From Commensalibacter melissae (GTDB lineage Bacteria; Pseudomonadota; Alphaproteobacteria; Acetobacterales; Acetobacteraceae): a stretch of 64,000 nucleotides of DNA. The first letter of the stretch is position 1; each line of letters starts with the position of its first letter. The position numbers were made by a program, and so were the translations under genes. This document shows positions 1 to 9,534 of this stretch, piece by piece. The stretch covers positions 572,501 through 636,500 of the forward strand of contig NZ_CP033087.1 of NCBI RefSeq assembly GCF_003691365.1, read 5' to 3'. The notes below the pieces were generated by a model that made no database searches, was not told the origin of the DNA, and saw only the letters and a program-made list of their open reading frames with translations.

Positions 1-1
1 A

Positions 2-811
2 GGGAGATTGCAAGTTGCATCTGATATTCATTTGATGCGGAAAAAATTGCAGGAACAACAAGTGGGAAGTCGCTTATCAACTTTGGGTTCGCAAGATACT
101 TTAATGGATGTTGAGGATAAATTAATAACGGCACAACAATCAGCGAATGCTACGCAAAAGAAAATAGCATCTTTATTGGCTGATAAACAGGCTTACATTG
201 AAAGTTGGAAGGGTGAAGTTTATAAAAATCTAACTTTAATTCAAAGGCAATTGGCAAAAGATAAGGGAGAGTATGAAAAGGCGAAACTTCGTCGTAAAAA
301 AGTCTTGATGAGGGCCGAACAGGATGCAATTGTACTATCAATTTCAAAAGGTTCTGTTGGTTCTATACTAAATTCTGGAATGCCGTTTATGACTCTAGTA
401 CCTGTTGGGACAGGTTTGGAGGTTGAAGCTGCTGTACAAGATGCGGATGTTGGATATATGAAGTTGGGTGATAAAGCGATTATAAAATTTGATACTTTTC
501 CTTATACACAATATGGTGGAGCGGAAGCAGTTGTAACAAATGTTAGTGCCGATGTCTTTCAGCCTGGTGATACAGGTCAGGATATGAGTAATCGTCGGGG
601 TGCAGCACCTTTACAATTTCGAGAAAAACCTTTTTATCGTGTAAGATTGAAAATCAATAAATACACTTTGCACAGTATACCGAATTTTTTTCATCCAACC
701 CCTGGACTTACTGTTACAGCTGATGTTCATGTTGGTAAAAGAACAGCGGCTCAGTATTTAATGAATGGTATTGTACCTAAGTTAACAGAAGGAATGCGTG
801 ATCCACAGTAA
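2..811 (+). CDS. HlyD-family periplasmic adaptor of a type I secretion system, 5' truncated
   Basis: The reading frame is open to the window edge, so only the C-terminal part (about 269 residues) is seen. It has a coiled-coil stretch (roughly residues 10-110, rich in K, E, Q, A) followed by a beta-rich domain with the typical adaptor pattern 'VEVEAAVQDADVG...GDKAIIKFDTFPY', as in HlyD/PrtE/LapC-like membrane fusion proteins. Such proteins link an inner-membrane ABC exporter to a TolC-like outer membrane channel and export RTX or adhesin-type substrates. The ABC partner presumably lies just upstream, outside the window. The next gene starts 35 bases downstream on the same strand, so it probably belongs to the same transcript as the Sel1 and glycosyltransferase genes. 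Family assignment is firm; the substrate is unknown. Confidence 0.85.
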   Translation, partial: GRLQVASDIHLMRKKLQEQQVGSRLSTLGSQDTLMDVEDKLITAQQSANATQKKIASLLADKQAYIESWKGEVYKNLTLIQRQLAKDKGEYEKAKLRRKKVLMRAEQDAIVLSISKGSVGSILNSGMPFMTLVPVGTGLEVEAAVQDADVGYMKLGDKAIIKFDTFPYTQYGGAEAVVTNVSADVFQPGDTGQDMSNRRGAAPLQFREKPFYRVRLKINKYTLHSIPNFFHPTPGLTVTADVHVGKRTAAQYLMNGIVPKLTEGMRDPQ

Positions 812-846
812 TGTAAAACATAAGGTGAAATTGAATTGGGAAATTT

Positions 847-2703
847 ATGATGCGTGTTTTTTTTAATCCCTTGAATAAAGTCAGAAAAAAGAAAATTCAA
901 AAACTTTTGAATAAAGGGAAAAAACATTATGAAAGAAAAGAATATGTTTCAGCATATAATTGTTTTTCACAGGGCGCATCTTTAAAATCCCCTGAAGCTC
1001 AATATTACCTGGCTTTATGTTATTTAAATGGACATGGAGTTGCTTTTAGCCTGCAAGAAGCGTCTTTATGGTTTGAAAGTGCAGCATCAGCTGGCTATAA
1101 TGACGCTGAATATATGCTTGCATTATTATATATGCGTGGACTTCCCGAACTTAATGCAGTAACGGGACATGATATATTTACCCTAAAACAGGCTAAAGTT
1201 TCCGATGACTTAAAAACCGATTATGAAAAAGCTCGTTATTGGGCTCAAAAAGTAGCTGAAAATGGGTCTGCTGATGGTCAGGCCCTCTATGCTTACCTCT
1301 TATCAGAAATCACATCTGAACAAAATCAATTTGATGAAATAATAAAATGGTATGATAAGTCAATTTCCCAAGGTTCACCGCAAGGTTATATGGGGAAAGG
1401 ATTGTTTTTATTAAAAATTAGCAAAACCCAGGATGATTTTTCCAAAGCGGCTGCATTATTGCAAGTTGCAGCTGAAAATGGACTTGGTACGGCGATTTAT
1501 ACCTTGGCTATTATGTATGAAACTGGAAAGGGGGTTGAAATTAATCATGAATATGCTGTTCAGTTGTATAAACAGGCTGCGGAATTGGGTATCCGACAGG
1601 CGCAAGCATTATATGGCATTGCCTTACGAAAAGGAAATGGGGTTGAGCGGAATTTCCTTGAAGCTGAAACTTGGTTAAGACGTGCTGCCGTAGGTGGGGA
1701 TGTAGAGGCTGCTTCGGTATTGGCTGATATGCTGGCATCAGGTACTAAGGATATACCACCTAATTATACTGAGGCTATAAAATGGTATCAGTTTGCGTTT
1801 TTAGAAAAACAGCATGTTGGTGCCGCTTTTGCCTTGGGTTATTTATATTTTAATGGTTTAGGAGTTGTTAAGGCTGTAGATAAGGCAATTGATCTTTATA
1901 AATTTGCTGCTGATAAAGGATATTTGCCAGCGTTAGATATTCTTGCCGAAATCGCTCTTACAAATTCTCAATATATTTCTGTAGAAGAAGTCGTCGATAA
2001 TTATTTGCGTCCCCAAGCGGAAAAAGGCAACAAGAAAATTATGTTAAAATTAGCGATGGCATTGACAAACAATAAAAATTCTGAAGTTGATTTAAACAAA
2101 GAAAAAGAAGCAAAAAAGTGGTTGCAAATCTGTTGTGATGAAGATGCAGAAGCTCAATATTGGTATGGGCGCATGTTGTTGCAGGGAATTGCTGGGGAAA
2201 AAAATCTTAAAGAAGCTTGTAAATGGATCAAGTCTTCAGCGGAGCATGGGATAGTCAAAGCGCAATTATTATGGGCTTCCCTTTTGTCGGAAGGGAAAAC
2301 GGAAGGTGGAAAAATTCATATTCAGGAAGCTTTAGAATTTTTTAAAAAGGCTGCTGAAAAAGGTGATGCATCGGGAATGTTTTCATTGGGTGCAATTTAT
2401 GGGGGTGGAAATCATTTAAGAGAAAATAGGCAGGAAGCTCAAAAATGGTTTGAAAAAGCTGCTGAATTGGGTCATTCAAAAGCTCAGCTGATGTTGGGAC
2501 GTTATTTATATGACGGTTTAGCGGGAAATAAAGATATAGCTAAAGCGCGTTATTGGTTTGAAAAAGCAAAAGATAATGGGGAAAAAGAAGCAGGGTTAGT
2601 ATTGAATGCACTAGATGAGGAAATAAATCAGCAAGATTTGAAACCTGTTAAAAATAAACAAGTGGAAGTGGCTCCTGGTTTGTTTATATTTCAAGACACA
2701 TAG
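847..2703 (+). CDS. Sel1-repeat (tetratricopeptide-like) protein, 618 aa
   Basis: Almost the whole chain is made of Sel1-like repeats of about 36 residues. Recurring patterns are 'A..WF..AA..G...A...LA..Y..G.GV' and 'A.KWYQFA', with clear copies near residues 50, 130, 210, 245, 285, 320, 440, 480, 515 and 555. These form alpha-alpha solenoids used for protein-protein contacts. There is no obvious signal peptide: the N-terminus is basic (RKKKIQ...) and not hydrophobic enough, so a cytoplasmic location is likely. It sits between a type I secretion adaptor and a large glycosyltransferase and may act as a scaffold in that locus. This role is inferred from position only. Confidence 0.8.
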   Translation: MMRVFFNPLNKVRKKKIQKLLNKGKKHYERKEYVSAYNCFSQGASLKSPEAQYYLALCYLNGHGVAFSLQEASLWFESAASAGYNDAEYMLALLYMRGLPELNAVTGHDIFTLKQAKVSDDLKTDYEKARYWAQKVAENGSADGQALYAYLLSEITSEQNQFDEIIKWYDKSISQGSPQGYMGKGLFLLKISKTQDDFSKAAALLQVAAENGLGTAIYTLAIMYETGKGVEINHEYAVQLYKQAAELGIRQAQALYGIALRKGNGVERNFLEAETWLRRAAVGGDVEAASVLADMLASGTKDIPPNYTEAIKWYQFAFLEKQHVGAAFALGYLYFNGLGVVKAVDKAIDLYKFAADKGYLPALDILAEIALTNSQYISVEEVVDNYLRPQAEKGNKKIMLKLAMALTNNKNSEVDLNKEKEAKKWLQICCDEDAEAQYWYGRMLLQGIAGEKNLKEACKWIKSSAEHGIVKAQLLWASLLSEGKTEGGKIHIQEALEFFKKAAEKGDASGMFSLGAIYGGGNHLRENRQEAQKWFEKAAELGHSKAQLMLGRYLYDGLAGNKDIAKARYWFEKAKDNGEKEAGLVLNALDEEINQQDLKPVKNKQVEVAPGLFIFQDT

Positions 2704-2738
2704 CTAATTTATATTTAATTGCTTAATTGTGAGGCGTT

Positions 2739-5700
2739 GTGTCAGGAAAAAATAAAGCACAATTAGTGGTTTACGCTAGAAAAAAAGCAGAAGGGCTCGA
2801 AAAACTAAGAAAGAATGCACAGATTGCATATTCAAAAGCCCAAGAAGCTAAGCAAAATGGACAAATTGAGATTGCACTTCAATGGATGTGTAGAGCGCAT
2901 CATTTAACACGAGGCAATCCGAACATTATCTTTGATTTGGCAGTTTTAAATCTAAAAACTGGTAATTTAGAGGGTGCCCATGATTTATTGCAGCCTTTAT
3001 TGAAGCAATATGATTTCTATGAAGGCTGGATAGCACAAGCAGTTATTTATTCTTCTCGCAAATCCTCAAAACAATTAATTGAAATTTTGAATTATTTTCT
3101 TTCTCATTACAGTCCATCCCCGGAAACATGGTTATTGACTATTAATCTCTTGAAACAGGTTTCAAATATTGTCGGCTGTTGTTGTATCAAGGGCTCATTA
3201 AATGAAATATGGATAGATTCATTTAATGATTATCCAGTCAGTATTTATTTGGATAATCAATTATTTATTAAAACAAATCAGCCAAAAATTATCCTGCCTT
3301 CAGGCTGGCAGAAAAAATATAAAAAATTACGTATTGAACAAGATGGTGTTCCTTTTGTAGGCAGTCCTGTTGATTTGGAGTCAATTAATCTAACAATTGG
3401 GTTTGTAGAGGTTAAGAATGAAACATTAATCGGGTGGGTTTGGTGTCCAGCCGAGCCCAGTCGAATACCTTTGATCACTATAAAAGATTATAAGGGAAAG
3501 GTTTATCATCAATTTCAACCCAAGGATGATATTGAGGTTGTTACTCTTGAAACACCTTTGTTACAGGCAAAATCTTTTAGAATTCCCATCCATGATTTTT
3601 CTGCCGGAATGTATTCTGTTCAAGATGAGTTTTTGCGTCATTTAATTGGTAGTCCTTTGGATCCTAGCTTGGAATTCAGGGCAAAAACTTTTTTAATCCA
3701 TATGCAAACCCCTGCATACCATAAGAAAAATATTAAAATTTCAAATGTAGCTCATTTTTTTCCTGTTCAAGCAGTTTATAAAGGATATGACCCAGTAATA
3801 GATAAAAAATCATCAGAGGGCATAGTTATTGTCATACCTGTTTATAAGGGAAAACAGATAACATTGGATGCACTTCAGAGCGTATTGAATAGTGTACCGG
3901 AAAATGTAAAGATTCAATTGGTTAATGATGCCTCTCCTGATAAGGAACTGGTTGTTTCATTAAAGGAATTCATAGATGACCAGCAAGTTTTTTGCATTAA
4001 TCATAAGGTAAATAAGGGTTTTCCCACTGCTGTTAACAGTGGTATGAAGGCTTGGCCTGGATACGATATTATCTTGTTAAATAGTGATACCTTTGTAGGA
4101 GGGAAATGGACCGAAACGCTTTGTCGGGCCGCTTATCAGGAAGAAAATATTGGAACGGTAACTCCTTTTTCAAATGATGCGGGTATTTATTCTTATCCTT
4201 ATCACGATAAGAAAAATTTGATGCCTGATAATCAAACAATTTTTCATTTTTCAAAAATATTTAATAAAATAAACGAGTATCAATTAATAGAGATACCTAC
4301 AGCACATGGTTTTTGCATGTTTATCCGACATGACTGTCTGGCGCAAACAGGATTGTTTCGTGAGGATTTATTTGCCCAGGGATATGGTGAGGAAAATGAT
4401 TTTTGCATGCGTGCACGGCATTTGGGTTGGAAACATGTTTTGGCAGCTGATTGTTTTATAGGACATAAAGGGGGTGTTTCATTTGCGTATGCAAAAAAAC
4501 TATTAGGGAAAAGAAATACGGAAATTCTCAATCGGCTTTATCCAGGATATGATGAAATGGTACAGGATTTCATACGTGATGATCCGTTATTGCCATTCCG
4601 TCGAAATATTGATCTATATAGAATTCAAATCCTGCTTGATGCTCAAAAGAAACGTCATGAGAAGTATCAATTTGTTTTACTGGTCACGCATCAATTTGGT
4701 GGAGGGGTGGAAAGGGCGGTTCAAGAAAGAACAGATATTTTACGTTCCCAAGGTTTTATTCCAGTATTGATCAGACCGACAATTTTGGGGGATGGCTGTC
4801 AGATTGAAATTCAATTCAAATCAAAAAGAAATTTGGAAAAAGAAATAAACCTGATTTTTCCCAATCTAATTTTTTATTTTCCTCATGAATTAGAAAAATG
4901 CCTAAATTTTCTGCAATTTCTTTCTGTAGATTCGTGTGAAATACATCATTTGAAAAAACATCATAAATTGATGACAGATTTATTACTTAAAATAAATAAA
5001 CCTTATGATGTATATATTCATGACTATCTGATTTTTTGTCCGAGAACCGTTTTGTTAAATGAAACCATGCATTATTGTGGCGATCCGAATGATTTGCAGA
5101 TTTGTCAAAATTGTGTAAATAGTTTGTGGAAGGAAGAAAAAAACCCTAATTTCATTGATATGGAAAAATGGTGGCATGATTCATGGAAAAAATTAAAACA
5201 GGCAAGGGCTGTTTATGTGCCTTCCAATGATGCATTTAAACGTGTTTCAAAACATTTTCCAGAATTGGGACAGTTGGCGTTAAAATTTCTCGAAGACGAT
5301 CGTCCTGATCTTACTATGAAACAATTAACATTCTTTTCTCAAAAACCCTGCCAGTTGAATGGAAAGATCAAAGCTAGAGATAATAGTTCAAACCGTTTCC
5401 GTATTTGCTTAATAGGTGCGATTGGAGTGGAAAAAGGGTTTGATGTCATTCTTGCCTTACTTCAAGATGCTGATAAGCGTGATTTGCCGATTGAGTTTGT
5501 ATTAGTTGGTCGTTCCGTGGATGATGATTTGCTAATGCGTTCCGGTCGCATATTTGTAACAGGAGAATATAAGGAGGAAGAGGCAATTTCCATGGTGCGG
5601 GAACAAAAGGCTGATCTTGCATTTTTCCCGTCAATTTGTCCGGAAACCTGGTGTTATTCACTAAGCATTGCTTGGCGGGCTGGATTGAGGACAATAAGTT

Positions 5701-5825
5701 ACGATATTGGTGCTATTGCTGAAAGAATTAAGCGAACTGGACGAGGAAATGTCATTTCGTTAAATTTATCTATTGCCAAACAGAATGATTTTTTATTAAA
5801 AGAATGTAAATATGTTGGTCATTAA
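2739..5825 (+). CDS. Large bifunctional glycosyltransferase (TPR-like N-terminus, GT2 then GT4 domain), 1028 aa
   Basis: The GTG start is supported by a GAGG box at 2731-2734. Residues about 1-130 are helical and TPR-like. Residues about 145-340 form a beta-rich region of unknown type. Residues about 360-600 are a GT2 (GT-A) domain, with 'VIVIPVYKG', 'NDASPDK', the acidic 'LLNSDT' (DxD-like) motif and 'GYGEENDFCMRAR'. Residues about 885-1010 are the C-terminal half of a GT4 (GT-B) domain ('RICLIGAIGVEKGFDVI', 'FVLVGRS', 'ICPETW'). The pairing of two catalytic folds suggests synthesis or transfer of an oligosaccharide, cytosolic or membrane-peripheral. The gene follows the Sel1 gene by 35 bases and is probably co-transcribed with it. 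The acceptor is unknown; a secreted T1SS substrate or a surface glycan are both possible. Confidence 0.85.
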   Translation: MSGKNKAQLVVYARKKAEGLEKLRKNAQIAYSKAQEAKQNGQIEIALQWMCRAHHLTRGNPNIIFDLAVLNLKTGNLEGAHDLLQPLLKQYDFYEGWIAQAVIYSSRKSSKQLIEILNYFLSHYSPSPETWLLTINLLKQVSNIVGCCCIKGSLNEIWIDSFNDYPVSIYLDNQLFIKTNQPKIILPSGWQKKYKKLRIEQDGVPFVGSPVDLESINLTIGFVEVKNETLIGWVWCPAEPSRIPLITIKDYKGKVYHQFQPKDDIEVVTLETPLLQAKSFRIPIHDFSAGMYSVQDEFLRHLIGSPLDPSLEFRAKTFLIHMQTPAYHKKNIKISNVAHFFPVQAVYKGYDPVIDKKSSEGIVIVIPVYKGKQITLDALQSVLNSVPENVKIQLVNDASPDKELVVSLKEFIDDQQVFCINHKVNKGFPTAVNSGMKAWPGYDIILLNSDTFVGGKWTETLCRAAYQEENIGTVTPFSNDAGIYSYPYHDKKNLMPDNQTIFHFSKIFNKINEYQLIEIPTAHGFCMFIRHDCLAQTGLFREDLFAQGYGEENDFCMRARHLGWKHVLAADCFIGHKGGVSFAYAKKLLGKRNTEILNRLYPGYDEMVQDFIRDDPLLPFRRNIDLYRIQILLDAQKKRHEKYQFVLLVTHQFGGGVERAVQERTDILRSQGFIPVLIRPTILGDGCQIEIQFKSKRNLEKEINLIFPNLIFYFPHELEKCLNFLQFLSVDSCEIHHLKKHHKLMTDLLLKINKPYDVYIHDYLIFCPRTVLLNETMHYCGDPNDLQICQNCVNSLWKEEKNPNFIDMEKWWHDSWKKLKQARAVYVPSNDAFKRVSKHFPELGQLALKFLEDDRPDLTMKQLTFFSQKPCQLNGKIKARDNSSNRFRICLIGAIGVEKGFDVILALLQDADKRDLPIEFVLVGRSVDDDLLMRSGRIFVTGEYKEEEAISMVREQKADLAFFPSICPETWCYSLSIAWRAGLRTISYDIGAIAERIKRTGRGNVISLNLSIAKQNDFLLKECKYVGH

Positions 5826-5941
5826 ATAAAAATTAAAATTTGTTTTGAGAAATTATTAATTTTTTATTAGTTTTAATAAAATATTATTTAGTTATTTTAA
5901 CTTTGCTATACTTAGCCATCTTTTAAAAAGGAAATATATTA

Positions 5942-6970
5942 ATGTCAAAGTCTGATGATCAATCAAATAATAATCAGTATCAACAACGAATTATTGATTT
6001 AAATGTAAATGGTCATTTAATGAGTTTGGACACTGGATTATATTGTATTTATCATGTTGCCAATCAAATTCCAGCTGATGAATTTGGTTTGCCCGGCCTG
6101 CGTATTTCTGTTCCTCCCTTCAAACAGAACGCTACAGTTGAGATCAAGACTTTTGAAAATGATGGGTGGCTAGGCGCTGAAAAAAATGCTGTTCTAGTAC
6201 GTATTTCGGGAGATGCTGGTTTGGTTCTTGTAACAGTTTATCGGAATCCATCAAATAATTATCCCGCACCTCAATTACAGGTTATTCGACTTAATGATGC
6301 TTCTGAAAATGATAATTCAAATAATTTGACAAATAGATTGGGCAATCAAAATTCGGGTATCAATGAAAAAATAGCCAGACAGTCAAAGCGTGCGGTCGCT
6401 CAACAACAGAATGAAATTGAAAAAGAAGGTAAAATGCGTGTTGTCGCCCATGTTCAACGTCTTGGTGACGTTAGTGTCGAACTTGGAGATTGGATTGGTA
6501 TTCCAGACAGTAAAACATGGATTGAAGGATTCGGTTTGTCATTAGATGATCGTATACAGCCAGAAGATATTGAATATCAGGCTGTATTGGGAAAAGGGTG
6601 GTTTTCTCCCTGGTATAAGGGTAATGAATTTTGTGGAAGTAGAGGAATGTCACTTCCCTTGTGCGGTTTGCGTGTTAGATTGAATGGTGATGCCGCGAAA
6701 AAATATACCTTATCCGTGGAAGCAACCTTTATAGATGGAACTAAATTAGGTCCTGTCGATGATGATACCATTCTTTCATCGGAAACCATTGCGCCTCTAG
6801 AGGCATTTAGCCTGGATTTGATTGATCATGACAAGGGAAAAAATAGCAAGGAAGCCCCTGAAACTCGTGTTAGTGCCAGCAATGTGAAGAGTATAAAACC
6901 AAGAACTAATATCAAGGTTAAAAATGCTAAACATAAATCTTTATCTAATCAGAAAAAAACTGAAAGCTGA
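5942..6970 (+). CDS. Unknown protein with two 'hydrophobic W' (ChW)-like repeats, 342 aa
   Basis: It lacks a signal peptide. Residues 15-115 are a beta-rich N-terminal domain. Residues 125-165 are a polar, Asn/Gln-rich linker. Residues 168-200 and 210-247 look like two copies of a ChW-type repeat: 'VAHVQRLGDVSVELGDWIG..' and 'YQAVLGKGWFSPWYKGNEFCG', each followed by a strand ending G-L-x-L/V-x-L. The C-terminal 50 residues are Lys/Ser-rich and probably disordered. ChW repeats are best known from secreted proteins of Gram-positive bacteria, so their presence here is unusual. The gene lies between two glycosyltransferase genes and may bind glycan or a secretion partner. The ChW assignment is by eye and moderate in confidence; an ORF of this length and composition is clearly real. 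Confidence 0.7.
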   Translation: MSKSDDQSNNNQYQQRIIDLNVNGHLMSLDTGLYCIYHVANQIPADEFGLPGLRISVPPFKQNATVEIKTFENDGWLGAEKNAVLVRISGDAGLVLVTVYRNPSNNYPAPQLQVIRLNDASENDNSNNLTNRLGNQNSGINEKIARQSKRAVAQQQNEIEKEGKMRVVAHVQRLGDVSVELGDWIGIPDSKTWIEGFGLSLDDRIQPEDIEYQAVLGKGWFSPWYKGNEFCGSRGMSLPLCGLRVRLNGDAAKKYTLSVEATFIDGTKLGPVDDDTILSSETIAPLEAFSLDLIDHDKGKNSKEAPETRVSASNVKSIKPRTNIKVKNAKHKSLSNQKKTES

Positions 6971-7040
6971 TTTTAACCAATATTGATTACCAAAATTAAT
7001 TATGTTTAATTAATAATTATTGAATTAGCTCGTTAAAATT

Positions 7041-8315
7041 GTGAAATATTTATTCATACATCAAAATTTCCCCGGTCAGTATTTACATATAATAAAATAT
7101 CTTGCGGGAAAGCCTGATAATGAAATTGTTTTTGTCAGTCAAGTGACGAGGCGAACAATTGGGGGAATTCGGAATGTCTTTTACGGTAAAATTGATCCCG
7201 TAAATGAATTGCACTCTTCCTTGAACGAATTACATCAGGCCGTTAAAAGAGGAGAGGAAGTTTACCAAACTCTTAAAAAATTAAAACAGCTAGGTTTTGT
7301 CCCTGATATCATTATTGGTCATCAGGGATGGGGGGAGATGTTGAATGTTCAGGATATTTATCCTGATGTTCCAATATTGAAATATTGTGAGTTCTATTAT
7401 CATTCAGATGGATTGGATGTTAAATTTGATCCGGAATTTTTATCTGATGAATTGCTTCCGTCACGGGTCAGAATCAAGAATACCATTAATTTAATCTCTG
7501 CGAATAATCCAGGTTGGGGACAGACCCCCACGCTGTTTCAGTGGAAAACCTATCCTGAATGGACGCGTGGACAAATTACAGTGTTGAGAGAAGGGGTTGA
7601 TTTAAAGATTTGCAGTCCTGATGCAGATATATATAATCATACAATGAAATTTGAGGATTTCATCATCCACCCCAAAGATAAATTGGTCACCTATGTTGCC
7701 CGTGGATTGGAACCCTATCGAGGGTTTCATATTCTTATGCGCTCCTTACCCAAAATTTTGAAAGAACGTCCAGACGCAAAAATCGTTATAGTTGGTGGGG
7801 ATCAAGTCAGTTATGGTGCTGCGCTTCCCGGTAAATTGACCTGGAAACACTATTTTCTTCAACAGTTGGGTAATCAACTGGATCCCACTAGAATTTATTT
7901 TGCCGGGCTTTTGTCTTATCCCGTTTTTTGCAAACTTTTAAAACGGTCAGATGCGCATGTGTATATGACCTATCCTTTTGTTTTATCGTGGTCTTTACGA
8001 GAAGCGATGGCGATGGGTTGTCCGATTATTGCCAGTGATACTGACCCAGTCAAAGAATTTATTGTTCATCAGAAAACTGGAATTCTGACACCTTTTTTTG
8101 ATAAAGAAAAACTTGCTGATAATGTTTTGGAGGTTCTTGAAAATAATGATCTTTCAAGTAAAATCAGACATTTTTCTCGGGAAGAGGCTGAACGATCTCT
8201 TTCAATGGATATTTATTTAAATAATTATAATACATTAATCGATGATCTTATAAATCATCGAACGCCAGATCTAAGTCTGGGTAAATCCCCTGCCATGATT
8301 GGAGAGGAGCTGTAG
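7041..8315 (+). CDS. Glycosyltransferase family 4 protein, 424 aa
   Basis: The N-terminus 'FIHQNFPGQY' is typical of the GT4 subfamily with a PF12000-like N-domain. The C-terminal half carries the GT-B nucleotide-sugar site: 'VTYVARGLEPYRGFHILM' near residue 213, 'AKIVIVGGDQVSYG' near 245, and 'LREAMAMGCPIIASDTDPVKEFI' with the conserved E near 318. The start is a GTG with only a weak ribosome binding site. An ATG alternative is not evident in the conserved region. It transfers a sugar from an activated donor in the cytosol; neither donor nor acceptor can be read from the sequence. It is the last gene of the + strand secretion/glycosylation run. A 151-base AT-rich gap separates it from the ABC importer. 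Confidence 0.88.
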   Translation: MKYLFIHQNFPGQYLHIIKYLAGKPDNEIVFVSQVTRRTIGGIRNVFYGKIDPVNELHSSLNELHQAVKRGEEVYQTLKKLKQLGFVPDIIIGHQGWGEMLNVQDIYPDVPILKYCEFYYHSDGLDVKFDPEFLSDELLPSRVRIKNTINLISANNPGWGQTPTLFQWKTYPEWTRGQITVLREGVDLKICSPDADIYNHTMKFEDFIIHPKDKLVTYVARGLEPYRGFHILMRSLPKILKERPDAKIVIVGGDQVSYGAALPGKLTWKHYFLQQLGNQLDPTRIYFAGLLSYPVFCKLLKRSDAHVYMTYPFVLSWSLREAMAMGCPIIASDTDPVKEFIVHQKTGILTPFFDKEKLADNVLEVLENNDLSSKIRHFSREEAERSLSMDIYLNNYNTLIDDLINHRTPDLSLGKSPAMIGEEL

Positions 8316-8466
8316 ATCATATCCGTAAAAGGGAATTTAAATACGTTAAATTATTGTATATTACAATTTTTTTTAAATTAAGTTATATTAAAATTGTATT
8401 TTATTGAAAAATACTGATATATACGTTTTTTGCCAAATTCTCTGATTTATAATAAGGAAAAACCTT

Positions 8467-9534
8467 ATGGATTTTGATCGCATCAGCCGTCGTAAATTTA
8501 CGCGTTCTTTTCTAATGGCTTCTGGTGCCGCTTTTATCGCCGGTCGTTGTGGAAATCAGGCATTCGCTGAAGAGCAATCTCAAACTGGGGATAGTCATTT
8601 TCCTGATTTGGGAACAATGCAAAAACTTCAGGGGGCTGCAAGAAAAATAACACTTGCTTGGAGTGCGGATTCAATATGTACGGTTGCCTTTCCAGTTGCA
8701 CAAGCCAAGGGTTTTTTTAGTAAATATAATCTGGATGTAAATTTTATTGATTTTGCAGGATCTGTCGACCAAATGCTGGAAACAATGTCGACAGGTAAGG
8801 CTGATGGTGCGTCAGGTATGGCCCTGCGTTGGTTGAAACCTTTACAGCAGGGATTTGATGTTAAACTTGTTGCGGGGCTACATTCTGGCTGTTTGCATTT
8901 ATTGGCTTCTGGTACAAGTTCCATAAAGAATCTGGCAGATCTGAAAGGTAAGACAATCGGTGTTGGAGATATTGGTGGACCAGCAAAAAATTTTTTCAGC
9001 ATGCGTTTCAGGGAAATCGGGATAGATCCTGAAAAAGACGTAAATTGGCGTCAGTTTCCATCTGACATTCTACCTTTGGCTATAAAACGTCAGGCGGTTC
9101 AGGCTGCAGGACTGGATGATCCCTTGGCTTATTTACTTAAGCAGGAACATCATCTTGTCACTATAGATTCCAATATGTCAGGTGAATGGGCAAAAATCGC
9201 CTGCTGTGTTGTCGGTTTAAGAGGGTCATTGATAAGAAAAGATCCATTGGTAGGTAAGGCACTCACTCAGGCAATTCTGGAAGCAGGTCAATGGGTGCAT
9301 CATAATAAGGAAGAGGCGGCTGAAATTTTTAAACCCTATGCGCCCAAGGCAACTGTTGGGCAGTTAACTGAAATTCTTGAATCAGAAGGAACTCATCAAC
9401 AGGTTATTGGCAGCAATCTTCGGCAAAATGTATCTTTTTATGCACAGCAATTAAAACAAATAGGTGTTTTTCCTCTTTCTCTCGATATAAATGTGTATGC
9501 CGATAAAGTTACCGAGGATATTTTTGCTTTATGA
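8467..9534 (+). CDS. ABC importer substrate-binding protein (nitrate/sulfonate/taurine type), Tat-exported, 355 aa
   Basis: The N-terminus carries a twin-arginine motif S7-R8-R9-K10-F11-T12 followed by a short hydrophobic stretch and an Ala-rich cleavage region, so export is by the Tat pathway. The mature part has the NMT1/SsuA fold signature 'VAFPVAQAKGFFSKYNLDVNFIDF', 'KADGASGM' and 'DLKGKTIGVGDIGGPAKNFF'. This family binds sulfonates, nitrate, taurine, thiamine precursors or related small molecules. It is the first gene of a three-gene operon: its stop overlaps the start of the permease by 4 bases (ATGA). The ligand cannot be assigned from the sequence. An RBS (AAGG, near 8453) precedes the ATG. 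Confidence 0.88.
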   Translation: MDFDRISRRKFTRSFLMASGAAFIAGRCGNQAFAEEQSQTGDSHFPDLGTMQKLQGAARKITLAWSADSICTVAFPVAQAKGFFSKYNLDVNFIDFAGSVDQMLETMSTGKADGASGMALRWLKPLQQGFDVKLVAGLHSGCLHLLASGTSSIKNLADLKGKTIGVGDIGGPAKNFFSMRFREIGIDPEKDVNWRQFPSDILPLAIKRQAVQAAGLDDPLAYLLKQEHHLVTIDSNMSGEWAKIACCVVGLRGSLIRKDPLVGKALTQAILEAGQWVHHNKEEAAEIFKPYAPKATVGQLTEILESEGTHQQVIGSNLRQNVSFYAQQLKQIGVFPLSLDINVYADKVTEDIFAL

